Source: Thermoanaerobacterium thermosulfurigenes
Lineage (GTDB): Bacteria; Bacillota; Thermoanaerobacteria; Thermoanaerobacterales; Thermoanaerobacteraceae
Direction of reading: 5' to 3'
DNA: 64,000 bases
Assembly (NCBI RefSeq): GCF_051201035.1
Contig: NZ_JBPODR010000008.1
Coordinates: 1 to 64,000 of the forward strand
Part shown: positions 34,267-41,656 of the stretch, in pieces
Numbering within the stretch: the stretch's first letter is position 1
Layout of the letters: each line of letters starts with the position of its first letter
Notes under the pieces: model-generated
Seen by the model: only the letters and a program-made list of their open reading frames with translations
What the model was told of the DNA's origin: nothing
Databases searched by the model: none
Translations under genes and position numbers: made by a program

Positions 34267-35070
34267 ATGGTGTCGATAAAACAGCAGGAAATAAAATACT
34301 TGCCGATAGACCTTATTAGACCAAATCCATATCAGCCTCGCAAAATCTTTGACACTGCTAATCTGCAAGAGCTTTGCGATTCTATAAAAGCTTATGGAGT
34401 GATACAGCCAATAAGTGTGAGAGTCGTAAATGGCAATTCGTATGAGCTTATATCTGGAGAAAGACGGCTAAGAGCATCAAAGCTGGCAGGTCTTACGACG
34501 ATTCCTGCTATAGTTTTTGAGGCGTACGATGAAGATTCTGCAGTAATCGCATTAATAGAAAATTTGCAAAGAAAAGACTTGAATTTTTTAGAAGAAGCTG
34601 AAGGGTACTACAATTTGATAAATGACCACAATCTTACACAGGAAAAACTGGCCATTATGCTGGGGAAAAGCCAGTCTACCATTGCCAATAAGTTAAGGCT
34701 TTTAAAGCTTAGCGATAATATAAAGGCTAAATTGATAGAGCACAATTTGACTGAACGGCATGCAAGGGCTCTTTTAAGGCTTCCAGATGAGGAAATGCAA
34801 AATAAAGTCATCGACATAATCATAAAGAAAAAGTGCAATGTTAAAGAAACAGAGAAAATTGTACAAGACATGATAAACAAAATAACGATGGAAGAAGATA
34901 AAAAGCAAGAAAAAAAGAAGATGATGAGGTTTTACAAAGACATAAGAATTTTTGTAAATACAATAAAGCAAGCCATTACAATAATGAAAAATTCAGGTGT
35001 CGATGCTGAATACACCGAACTTAACGAAGATGACTACATTGAATTTAAGATAAGAATTCCTAAGAAGTAA
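34267..35070 (+). CDS. noc: ParB-family protein, Noc-like
   Basis: ParB/Spo0J-superfamily CTP-binding DNA clamp, 267 residues. The CTP motif GERRLRASKLAG and ENLQRKDLN are present, then the HTH with LTQEKLAIMLGKSQSTIANKLRLLKL, closer to Noc (QSTIANKLRLL) than to Spo0J (RSSIANSIRLL in the neighbour). Position after rsmG is the standard noc locus. The N-terminus (MVSIKQQEIKYLPIDLIRPN) enters the ParB fold almost at once and lacks the amphipathic membrane-targeting helix of B. subtilis Noc. Start ATG 34267 follows AAGAGGTG. Confidence 0.85.
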   Translation: MVSIKQQEIKYLPIDLIRPNPYQPRKIFDTANLQELCDSIKAYGVIQPISVRVVNGNSYELISGERRLRASKLAGLTTIPAIVFEAYDEDSAVIALIENLQRKDLNFLEEAEGYYNLINDHNLTQEKLAIMLGKSQSTIANKLRLLKLSDNIKAKLIEHNLTERHARALLRLPDEEMQNKVIDIIIKKKCNVKETEKIVQDMINKITMEEDKKQEKKKMMRFYKDIRIFVNTIKQAITIMKNSGVDAEYTELNEDDYIEFKIRIPKK

Positions 35071-35102
35071 TTTTTAATCACCCCGTACAATTATTTAACT
35101 TT

Positions 35103-35118
35103 TGTTCCACATGGAACA
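35103..35118. other. parS: parS-like site overlapping the parA promoter
   Basis: TGTTCCACATGGAACA, arms TGTTCCA/TGGAACA around CA. It lies just upstream of a TATAAT at 35123-35128, i.e. across the -35/spacer region, 40 nt before the parA start. Binding by the ParB homologue here would be expected to affect parA-parB transcription. Confidence 0.75.
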
Positions 35119-35122
35119 ATGC

Positions 35123-35128
35123 TATAAT
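35123..35128 (+). promoter_or_regulatory. -10 element of the parA-parB promoter
   Basis: Perfect TATAAT. The -35 region at the usual distance falls in TTTTGTTCC, which is part of the parS-like palindrome, so no independent -35 consensus is seen. Confidence 0.5.
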
Positions 35129-35158
35129 AAAAATATGATAAAATTGCGGGGTGATAAA

Positions 35159-35938
35159 TTGGGCAAAGTAATAGCTGTGGCAAATCAAAAAGGTGGCGTT
35201 GGCAAGACTACGACAACTATAAATCTTGGCTATTCTTTATCTGCTACTGGCAAGAAGGTGCTGTGCGTTGATATGGATCCACAAAGCAATATGACCAGCG
35301 GATTTGGAATAGATAGTTCATCTATTAAATGCACTACGTATAATATTTTAATTGAAGGAAAAGACATAAGAGAAGCATACATAGAGTTAGAAGATATGAG
35401 TGGAATTACCATTGTGCCTTCCAGCATACAGTTAGCAGGTGCAGAGATAGAGCTGGTGCCGATGCTGTCGAGGGAATTTAGGCTTAAAAATTCCATAAAT
35501 GAAATAAAAAAAGAATTTGACTACATTATAATCGATTGTCCTCCATCTTTGGGACTCTTGACAATAAATGCATTGACGGCATCGGATTCTGTTTTGGTTC
35601 CGATACAATGTGAATACTACGCGTTGGAAGGATTAACACAATTAATGAACACTATAAATTTGATAAAGAAAAACATAAACCACGATTTAGAAATTGAAGG
35701 TGTGGTTTTGACCATGTTTAACGCCAGGACAAACCTATCGATACAGGTTGTTGACGAGGTTAAAAAGTATTTTAAGGGAAAAGTGTACGGCACCATAATA
35801 CCAAGGAACATAAGGTTAGGTGAAGCGCCAAGCTTTGGAAAGCCTATTTCTCTTTATGATCCACATTCAAAAGGTGCTGAAGCATATGAGGAATTGGCGA
35901 AGGAATTAATTGAAAGGAACGGTGAGGCAGGTGAATAA
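35159..35938 (+). CDS. parA: Chromosome partitioning ATPase ParA/Soj
   Basis: Deviant Walker ATPase of chromosome segregation. The P-loop KGGVGKTTTTINLG follows directly after the start, then VDMDPQSNMTSGFG and IIIDCPPSLGLLT. I start at TTG 35159 (LGKVIAVANQKGG, 259 aa) because GGGGTGAT stands 7 nt from it; upstream in-frame ATGs belong to the promoter/parS region. Length fits chromosomal Soj proteins. Overlaps parB by a few nucleotides. Confidence 0.96.
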   Translation: MGKVIAVANQKGGVGKTTTTINLGYSLSATGKKVLCVDMDPQSNMTSGFGIDSSSIKCTTYNILIEGKDIREAYIELEDMSGITIVPSSIQLAGAEIELVPMLSREFRLKNSINEIKKEFDYIIIDCPPSLGLLTINALTASDSVLVPIQCEYYALEGLTQLMNTINLIKKNINHDLEIEGVVLTMFNARTNLSIQVVDEVKKYFKGKVYGTIIPRNIRLGEAPSFGKPISLYDPHSKGAEAYEELAKELIERNGEAGE

Positions 35939-36770
35939 CAAAAGAGGGCTTGGTAGAGGTTTACAAGCTCTTATACCGGAGATAGATGAAGAAAGCGCAA
36001 AAGGCGTCGAATACATCAAAATCTCAGATATTGAGCCAAATCAATTTCAGCCGAGGAAACATTTTGATGATGAATCGTTAAAAGAGTTATCCGATTCCAT
36101 AAAAGAACACGGAATTATACAGCCTATAATAGTCAGGAGGAACGATTTTGGGTATCAGATTGTGGCTGGTGAGAGAAGGTGGAGGGCGGCAAAGTTAGCG
36201 GGGCTCAAAGAAGTACCTGCTATAGTGAAAGATTTTGATGATCAAAAAGTGATGGAAATAGCCCTTATAGAAAACCTTCAGAGGGAAGACTTAAATCCAA
36301 TTGATGAAGCAAAGGCTTATAAATCTCTGATGGAGCAATTCAACCTGACACAGGAAGAAATATCAAAGAGGGTGGGGAAAAGCAGGTCGTCAATTGCCAA
36401 TAGCATAAGGCTCCTAAACTTGGATGAAGAAGTTCAAAATATGTTGATGGAAGGCAAAATAACGACGGGACATGCAAAAGTCATATTAGCCTTGCAGGAC
36501 GCTGAAAAGCAAAACATGATAGCTAAGAAAATAGTGGACAAGAACCTAAATGTGAGAGATACTGAAAACCTCATAAAAGAAGTCACATCGTCCAAGAAGA
36601 AAAAACGAAAAGAAAGCGATGCGTATATAAAAGAGATAGAGGATAATTTTTGTAGATTTTTTGGTACAAAGGTTAAAATTATCCATGGTAAAAACAAGGG
36701 AAAAATACTAATAGAATACTACAGTGAAGAAGATCTGTCGAGACTTACTGAACTTATAATAGATAGGTAA
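35931..36770 (+). CDS. parB: Chromosome partitioning protein ParB/Spo0J
   Basis: CTP-dependent DNA clamp that loads at parS. It opens NNKRGLGRGLQALIPE, the typical ParB N-terminus that stimulates ParA. The CTP-binding GERRWRAAKLAG, ENLQREDLNPIDEA and the HTH KRVGKSRSSIANSIRLLNL follow. The C-terminal dimerisation domain begins after a lysine-rich linker (SSKKKKRK). Start is probably GTG 35931 (279 aa); TTG 35910 and GTG 35922 are in-frame alternatives. It overlaps the parA stop by 8 nt. Ends at a strong terminator. Confidence 0.95.
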   Translation: MNNKRGLGRGLQALIPEIDEESAKGVEYIKISDIEPNQFQPRKHFDDESLKELSDSIKEHGIIQPIIVRRNDFGYQIVAGERRWRAAKLAGLKEVPAIVKDFDDQKVMEIALIENLQREDLNPIDEAKAYKSLMEQFNLTQEEISKRVGKSRSSIANSIRLLNLDEEVQNMLMEGKITTGHAKVILALQDAEKQNMIAKKIVDKNLNVRDTENLIKEVTSSKKKKRKESDAYIKEIEDNFCRFFGTKVKIIHGKNKGKILIEYYSEEDLSRLTELIIDR

Positions 36771-36774
36771 TCTT

Positions 36775-36804
36775 AATGCATTTGTAAAAACAAATGCATT
36801 TTTC
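36775..36804 (+). terminator. Terminator after parB
   Basis: AATGCATTTGT (36775-36785) pairs with ACAAATGCATT (36790-36800) around AAAA; the following TTTCT gives a short U tract. Confidence 0.82.
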
Positions 36805-36806
36805 TA

Positions 36807-36835
36807 TTGTAACAAAGGCTAAATAAATATAAAAT
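36807..36835 (+). promoter_or_regulatory. Promoter of the hydE operon
   Basis: TTGTAA (36807-36812), 17 nt, TAAAAT (36830-36835), 33 nt before the hydE ATG. It starts right after the parB terminator, so the four genes from 36868 to 40749 form an independent unit. Confidence 0.6.
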
Positions 36836-36867
36836 ATAGGTATATGAATAAATTTAAGGTGATATAG

Positions 36868-38166
36868 ATGGAATATTGTATAATAATCTGCAATTCAACG
36901 CAGCACATGCTTAATGCAGATAAGATATTAAAGGAAAATAGCATCAAGACAGAATTAATACCAGCTCCGGCGGAGTACGGTTCTGTTTGCAGTACCGCAA
37001 TTAAAATTGATGCATATAATGTAGATGTAGCAGAAAAGCTCATAAAAAGCAATTCTGTATCAGTAAAAGGTATATATCCTTATAAAATTAGGAAGTTAGA
37101 TGGCTTATTAGAAAGAATAAATAAAGGATTAAATGGGGATATAAAAGCTGTCTTGGAAAAAGTAGAAAAAGGCATAGAGCTTACAGAAGATGATATAGTT
37201 TTGCTGCTTAGCGCTGATGGCGATGAGAACTTAAGTTCCATATACAGAGCCGCCGATGAGATGAGGAAGGCGGTTGTAGGTGATGTAGTCGACATAAGGG
37301 CTGCAATAGAGTTTTCTAACATCTGTAAGAAAAATTGTCTATACTGCGGGTTAAGGAGAGACAATTCAACTGTTGACAGGTATAGGATGGATGTAAAGGA
37401 GATAGTTGAAACTGCAAAAGAACTAAAGCAGATGGGGATAAAGACGGTTATTCTTCAATCGGGAGAAGATCTATGGTATACAGAGGATAAAATAATAGAG
37501 ATAATAAGAAAAATCAAGAAAGAGACTAACATGCGGATAACATTAAGCATAGGTGAAAGGACTGAAGAAGAGTACGAGCATTTTATGGAAGCTGGTGCAA
37601 ACAACTTCTTGCTTAAAATAGAGACTACAAACAGGGAGATATTTAAAAATATACATCCTGATGATGATTTTGACTATCGCGTAAGATGTAGCCAATGGCT
37701 TAGGAAAAACGGATATATAAATGGCAATGGAAATATAATAGGTCTGCCCGGTCAGACAGAAAGAGACATTGCAAGAGATATACTTTTCTTTAAAGAGATG
37801 GGCATTCACATGGTGGGCATTGGTCCTTTCGTGCCTGCTGCAGGTACGCCTTTAGAAACGTATCCGCATGGAAGCGTCGATATGACCCTTAAAACTGTTG
37901 CTGTTACAAGACTTGTACTAAAAAATGTCTTTATTCCAGCAACGACTGCATTGGCCACTGTTGACAAAGAAGCCCAAGTAAAGGCTTTGATGGCTGGCGC
38001 AAATACTATCATGCTTATATCTACCCCTTCAAAGTACAGGAACAGGTACAGGATTTACAGCAATAAAAACATGGTGGATCTTAAGACGGCATACATGGCT
38101 ATTGTAAAAGCCGGCAGAAAATTGCCTCCTTATATAAATAAAGAGTATATAAAAGAGATAGTATAG
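36868..38166 (+). CDS. hydE: HydE-type radical SAM maturase fused to an N-terminal DUF3343 (Se/S carrier-like) domain
   Basis: 432 residues, about 80 more than typical HydE. Residues 1-80 match DUF3343: a short beta/alpha domain with CNSTQHMLNADKIL and AEYGSVCSTAIKI, in which Cys41 sits at the family's conserved cysteine. Residues 90-432 are a HydE-like radical SAM enzyme: IEFSNICKKNCLYCGLRRDN with cluster ligands Cys153, Cys157 and Cys160, then VILQSGEDLWY, ITLSIGER, IIGLPGQTERDI and MVGIGPFVPAAGTPL. HydE makes part of the [FeFe]-hydrogenase active site. The C-terminal cysteine triad of T. maritima HydE is missing. First gene of an operon with a desulfurase-like enzyme. No hydF or hydG is in the window, so a HydE paralogue with another substrate is possible. 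Confidence 0.88.
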   Translation: MEYCIIICNSTQHMLNADKILKENSIKTELIPAPAEYGSVCSTAIKIDAYNVDVAEKLIKSNSVSVKGIYPYKIRKLDGLLERINKGLNGDIKAVLEKVEKGIELTEDDIVLLLSADGDENLSSIYRAADEMRKAVVGDVVDIRAAIEFSNICKKNCLYCGLRRDNSTVDRYRMDVKEIVETAKELKQMGIKTVILQSGEDLWYTEDKIIEIIRKIKKETNMRITLSIGERTEEEYEHFMEAGANNFLLKIETTNREIFKNIHPDDDFDYRVRCSQWLRKNGYINGNGNIIGLPGQTERDIARDILFFKEMGIHMVGIGPFVPAAGTPLETYPHGSVDMTLKTVAVTRLVLKNVFIPATTALATVDKEAQVKALMAGANTIMLISTPSKYRNRYRIYSNKNMVDLKTAYMAIVKAGRKLPPYINKEYIKEIV

Positions 38167-38189
38167 AAAAGTCGATAGGAGGGTTATCA

Positions 38190-39335
38190 TTGATTTATTT
38201 TGACAATGCAGCTACATCGTATCCTAAGCCTGAATCAGTCTATGATGAGATTGATAGAGTGATGAGATACTGTGGCAATCCAGGCAGAGGAAGTCACAGG
38301 TTGGCAATAGAATCTGGAAAGCACATATTGGAAGCCAGACAGGAACTTTGCAATCTATTTAATATAAGTGATCCTATGAGGATAGTCTTTACGCTTAACA
38401 CGACGGATTCATTAAATATTGCCATAAAGGGAATTTTAAACGAAGGCGATCACGTTATAACGTCCAGCATGGAACACAATTCAATGATAAGACCGCTTAT
38501 TGCGCTGAGGGATAGAAATTACATTGAACTAACTGTAGTCAAATGCGATGAAAAGGGAAATATCGATGTGGAGGATGTAAGGAAATCTATAAAGAAAAAT
38601 ACAAAACTGATTGCCATGATCCATGCATCAAACGTGACTGGAACGTTGATGCCAATAAGGGAAATAGGTAGTATTGCCCGGGAAATGGGTATATATTTCC
38701 TTGTAGATGCTGCCCAGACTGCAGGAAGTTATCCTATTGATGTGGAAAAAGACAATATTGATTTATTGGCATTTCCAGGTCATAAATCTTTGTTAGGTCC
38801 TCAAGGTACTGGTGGGCTTTATGTGGGAGATACGATAAAACTTAAGACGATAAAAGAAGGGGGAACAGGTAGCAATTCGGAAAACATACACCAGCCTGAT
38901 ATGATGCCTGATATGTTGGAAAGTGGTACGCCAAATACGCCTGGGATTGCAGGTTTAAAAGAAGGCGTAAGATTTGTGAGAAATGTAGGGGTAGAAAATA
39001 TTTTGAATCACGAAAGTATGCTTGTTAGGAGATTTATAGATGGTGTAAAAGAAATTCCTAACCTTATCTTATATGGAAACGAAGATTTAAAAAAACGAGT
39101 CGGCGTCGTTTCGGTGAATATTAACGATATTGATTCTGGCGAAGTCAGCTATATATTGGATAAGGCATTTGATATAGCAACGAGGTCTGGACTCCATTGT
39201 TCATCATTGGCACATCAGACAATAGGCACTATAAAAACAGGAACCGTCAGATTTGGAATAGGATATTTTAACACAGAAGATGAAGTTGATAAAGCTATTG
39301 AAGCACTGTATATCATAGCAAAGCAAGCTGTTTAA
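38190..39335 (+). CDS. Class V aminotransferase, cysteine desulfurase-like (EF2568 type)
   Basis: PLP enzyme of 381 residues in the NifS/SufS/Csd fold. FDNAATSYPKPESV opens the protein, AMIHASNVTGTLMPI and LVDAAQTAGS form the PLP pocket, Lys199 in AFPGHKSLLGPQGTG is the Schiff-base lysine, and Cys337 in SGLHCSSLAHQTIGT is the likely catalytic cysteine. The GLHC-LAH form is that of the EF2568 subfamily, which co-occurs with DUF3343 and selenium genes in other Firmicutes. Start is TTG 38190 after AGGAGGG. It lies 23 nt after hydE and could deliver sulfur (or selenium) to its DUF3343 domain. This is inferred from context. Confidence 0.88.
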   Translation: MIYFDNAATSYPKPESVYDEIDRVMRYCGNPGRGSHRLAIESGKHILEARQELCNLFNISDPMRIVFTLNTTDSLNIAIKGILNEGDHVITSSMEHNSMIRPLIALRDRNYIELTVVKCDEKGNIDVEDVRKSIKKNTKLIAMIHASNVTGTLMPIREIGSIAREMGIYFLVDAAQTAGSYPIDVEKDNIDLLAFPGHKSLLGPQGTGGLYVGDTIKLKTIKEGGTGSNSENIHQPDMMPDMLESGTPNTPGIAGLKEGVRFVRNVGVENILNHESMLVRRFIDGVKEIPNLILYGNEDLKKRVGVVSVNINDIDSGEVSYILDKAFDIATRSGLHCSSLAHQTIGTIKTGTVRFGIGYFNTEDEVDKAIEALYIIAKQAV

Positions 39336-39365
39336 ATAATCTTAATATGCGGAGGAAGAAAAACT

Positions 39366-39869
39366 ATGCAGGAACTTATGATGATGCTTAATAAAAATGT
39401 GAATCTTCTTGTATTATTTGCAATTGTCCTTGGATTAATAGATTTCATAGTGGTCATTGTGATTAATTCAAAATACACAAAATTGAAAAATAAATATAAA
39501 AAGCTTATTAAAGAACTAGAGATGGGGGATGTAGTTGACCTTTTGGCTAAAAATATAAGCAAAAATGACGAGTTTAACGAAAAGTTGGAGAAATTCAGAA
39601 AAGAACTAAGCATGATAGACAATGAAATGAAAGCTTCAATAAAAAAGGTTGGAATTGTAAGGTACAATGCTTTTAATGATGTTGGTTCTGATTTAAGTTT
39701 TTCGATAGCTCTTTTAGATAGCGATGACAATGGAATAGTAATATCGGGTATCTATGGAAGAAATGAAACAGCCACATTTGCAAAACCTATAATTAAAGCA
39801 CAATCAAATTATCCTTTGTCTGCTGAGGAAATACAGGCTATAGACAAGGCAAGAAAAGGTCAGAGGTGA
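39366..39869 (+). CDS. DUF4446 family membrane-anchored protein
   Basis: 167 residues: one N-terminal membrane helix (about 11-33, LLVLFAIVLGLIDFIVVIVI), a coiled-coil-prone lysine/glutamate segment (35-85), then the conserved DUF4446 core VGIVRYNAFNDVGSDLSFSIALLD and the GIVISGIYGRNETATFAKPI stretch. The family is widespread in Firmicutes near parB/noc loci and has no known function. Topology suggests a cytoplasmic domain tethered to the membrane. ATG after GCGGAGGAAG. 30 nt after the preceding gene. Confidence 0.85.
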   Translation: MQELMMMLNKNVNLLVLFAIVLGLIDFIVVIVINSKYTKLKNKYKKLIKELEMGDVVDLLAKNISKNDEFNEKLEKFRKELSMIDNEMKASIKKVGIVRYNAFNDVGSDLSFSIALLDSDDNGIVISGIYGRNETATFAKPIIKAQSNYPLSAEEIQAIDKARKGQR

Positions 39870-39876
39870 GGATAAT

Positions 39877-40749
39877 TTGATTGCCTTTATTGTAAATCCC
39901 GCTGCTGGCAATGGTAAGGCATACAAAATGATTCCTAAGATAGAGAAGTATATGAATGAGAAAAACATAAAGTACAAGTTTTTTATAACAAAATATCCAG
40001 GACATGGGACTGTACTGGCGAGAGAAGCTATAAAAGATGATTTTGAAATTGTGGTAGCGGTAGGTGGCGACGGGACAGTTCATGAGGTTATCAATGGCAT
40101 AAGAGATTCAAACGTAGCACTTGGCATAATACCTTTAGGTACTGGCAATGATTTTGCAAGGTATTTCCGCATTCCAAAGGATGTATATAAGGCATTAGAA
40201 ATTCTACTAATGAAAAACACAAAGTTTATTGATAGCGCTGTCATAAACAAGTATATTACATGCAATAATGTGGCAAATATAGGTATCGATGCAGATGTTG
40301 CGGTGCAAGTAACCAGGTTTAAAAGATTTTTCAGTGGAATTTTAGCTTATACATTAAGCCTTATAAATGTGCTTTTTAAATACAAGCCATACAACGTAAA
40401 GATAGATATAGACGGAAAGATGATAAAGAGAAAGATAATGTTGGCTGCATTTGGCAATTGCAGCTTTTACGGCGGTGGATTTAAAATTTTGCCTGATGCT
40501 AATCCGGATGATGGATATTTAGACGTGATAATTGTAAATGAGATTAGCAAGTTTAAGCTGCTTTTCTTGCTTCCTATGGCTATCTTTGGAAAGCACACAT
40601 CATTGAAATGCGTTGAGACTTATAAAGCAGAGAAAATACATATAGACGCTGAAAAAGAGTTGGCGCTTTGCGTTGACGGGGAAGTCATTTTATCAAATAC
40701 TATAGTCCTTAACGTGAAAAGGAATTCTGTAAAAATTTGTACGAATTAA
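39877..40749 (+). CDS. Diacylglycerol kinase family lipid kinase
   Basis: 290-residue YegS/DgkB-type kinase. The catalytic domain has FIVNPAAGNGKA and VGGDGTVHEVINGI (ATP site), then LGIIPLGTGNDFARY. A beta-sandwich C-terminal domain contains the DGYLDVIIV and CVDGE motifs. It phosphorylates a membrane lipid such as diacylglycerol; the exact substrate is uncertain. The start is TTG at 39877 (LIAFIVNPAAG, read as Met), with GAGGTGAGGA ahead. Only 7 nt follow the DUF4446 stop. Last gene of the hydE operon. Confidence 0.9.
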   Translation: MIAFIVNPAAGNGKAYKMIPKIEKYMNEKNIKYKFFITKYPGHGTVLAREAIKDDFEIVVAVGGDGTVHEVINGIRDSNVALGIIPLGTGNDFARYFRIPKDVYKALEILLMKNTKFIDSAVINKYITCNNVANIGIDADVAVQVTRFKRFFSGILAYTLSLINVLFKYKPYNVKIDIDGKMIKRKIMLAAFGNCSFYGGGFKILPDANPDDGYLDVIIVNEISKFKLLFLLPMAIFGKHTSLKCVETYKAEKIHIDAEKELALCVDGEVILSNTIVLNVKRNSVKICTN

Positions 40750-40767
40750 ATAAAAAAGTATATTGTC

Positions 40768-40806
40768 AAAAAACTTCAGCCATACTATATATGGTTGAAG
40801 TTTTTT
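40768..40806 (+). terminator. Terminator ending the hydE operon
   Basis: AAAAAACTTCAGCCATA (40768-40784) pairs with TATGGTTGAAGTTTTTT (40790-40806), one G-T wobble in the middle, with a T run built into the 3' arm. Confidence 0.88.
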
Positions 40807-40834
40807 ATTTTTTTACTTCTGTGGAGGCGTATAG

Positions 40835-41656
40835 ATGGATGAAATAAAAACAGGAAAACTAATCATAATTGGTGGCGCGGAGGACAAAAAAGATAAATGT
40901 GTAATCTTAAGAGAAGTCATAAAGTTATCAGGTGGTGAAAATGGCAGGATTGTGGTGATGACTACGGCAACAGAAAAGCCGCAAGATGTAGGTAAAAATT
41001 ATGTAGAAATTTTTAAAAGGTTAGGAGCTGGGATTGTAGAAACTGTAAATATAGATTCAAGAGATGATGCAAAAGATGAGATTGCTTTAGAAAAGCTTAA
41101 AAAAAGCACATGCATTTTCTTTACAGGTGGAGATCAATTAAGGATTACAAGTATACTTGGCGGAAGCGGTGTAGATAAACTATTGAATGAACTTAATAAG
41201 CGAAAAGGGACGGTTATAGTTGGCACAAGTGCTGGTGCTTCTGCTATGTCAGGGACAATGATAATAGGTGGAGATGACGAAGAAGCTCCGAGAAAATGTA
41301 CCATAAACATGGCTTCTGGGTTGGGACTTTTGAATAATGTCATAATAGATCAACATTTTGCTCAAAGAGGCAGGATTGGAAGATTGCTTACGGCCATAGC
41401 TGAAAATCCCAACAATCTTGGAGTAGGAATAGATGAGGATACTGCCATTGTAGTCGATGGTGACAAGTTTAAAGTCATCGGCTCAAATGCAGTAACTGTT
41501 GTAGATGGAAGGACTCTAAAAAACACAAATGTATCAGAGTCAAGCCCTGATGAAATATTATCATTAACACATGTTACACTGCATATACTCCCGTCTGGAT
41601 ATGGTTTTGATATCATGTTGAGGGAGCCTTTTAAATACAATGAGGAGGATAAATAA
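40835..41656 (+). CDS. cphB: Cyanophycinase
   Basis: Serine peptidase (S51) that cleaves cyanophycin to beta-Asp-Arg dipeptides. The 273 residues show GKLIIIGGAEDKKDKC at the start, FTGGDQLRI, and the nucleophile loop VGTSAGASAMSG with the serine, followed by the GLGLL and DQHFAQRGRIGRL histidine motifs. Start ATG after GTGGAGG. The stop codon shares one base with the cphA ATG, so degradation and synthesis enzymes of the polymer are made from one mRNA. Confidence 0.95.
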   Translation: MDEIKTGKLIIIGGAEDKKDKCVILREVIKLSGGENGRIVVMTTATEKPQDVGKNYVEIFKRLGAGIVETVNIDSRDDAKDEIALEKLKKSTCIFFTGGDQLRITSILGGSGVDKLLNELNKRKGTVIVGTSAGASAMSGTMIIGGDDEEAPRKCTINMASGLGLLNNVIIDQHFAQRGRIGRLLTAIAENPNNLGVGIDEDTAIVVDGDKFKVIGSNAVTVVDGRTLKNTNVSESSPDEILSLTHVTLHILPSGYGFDIMLREPFKYNEEDK

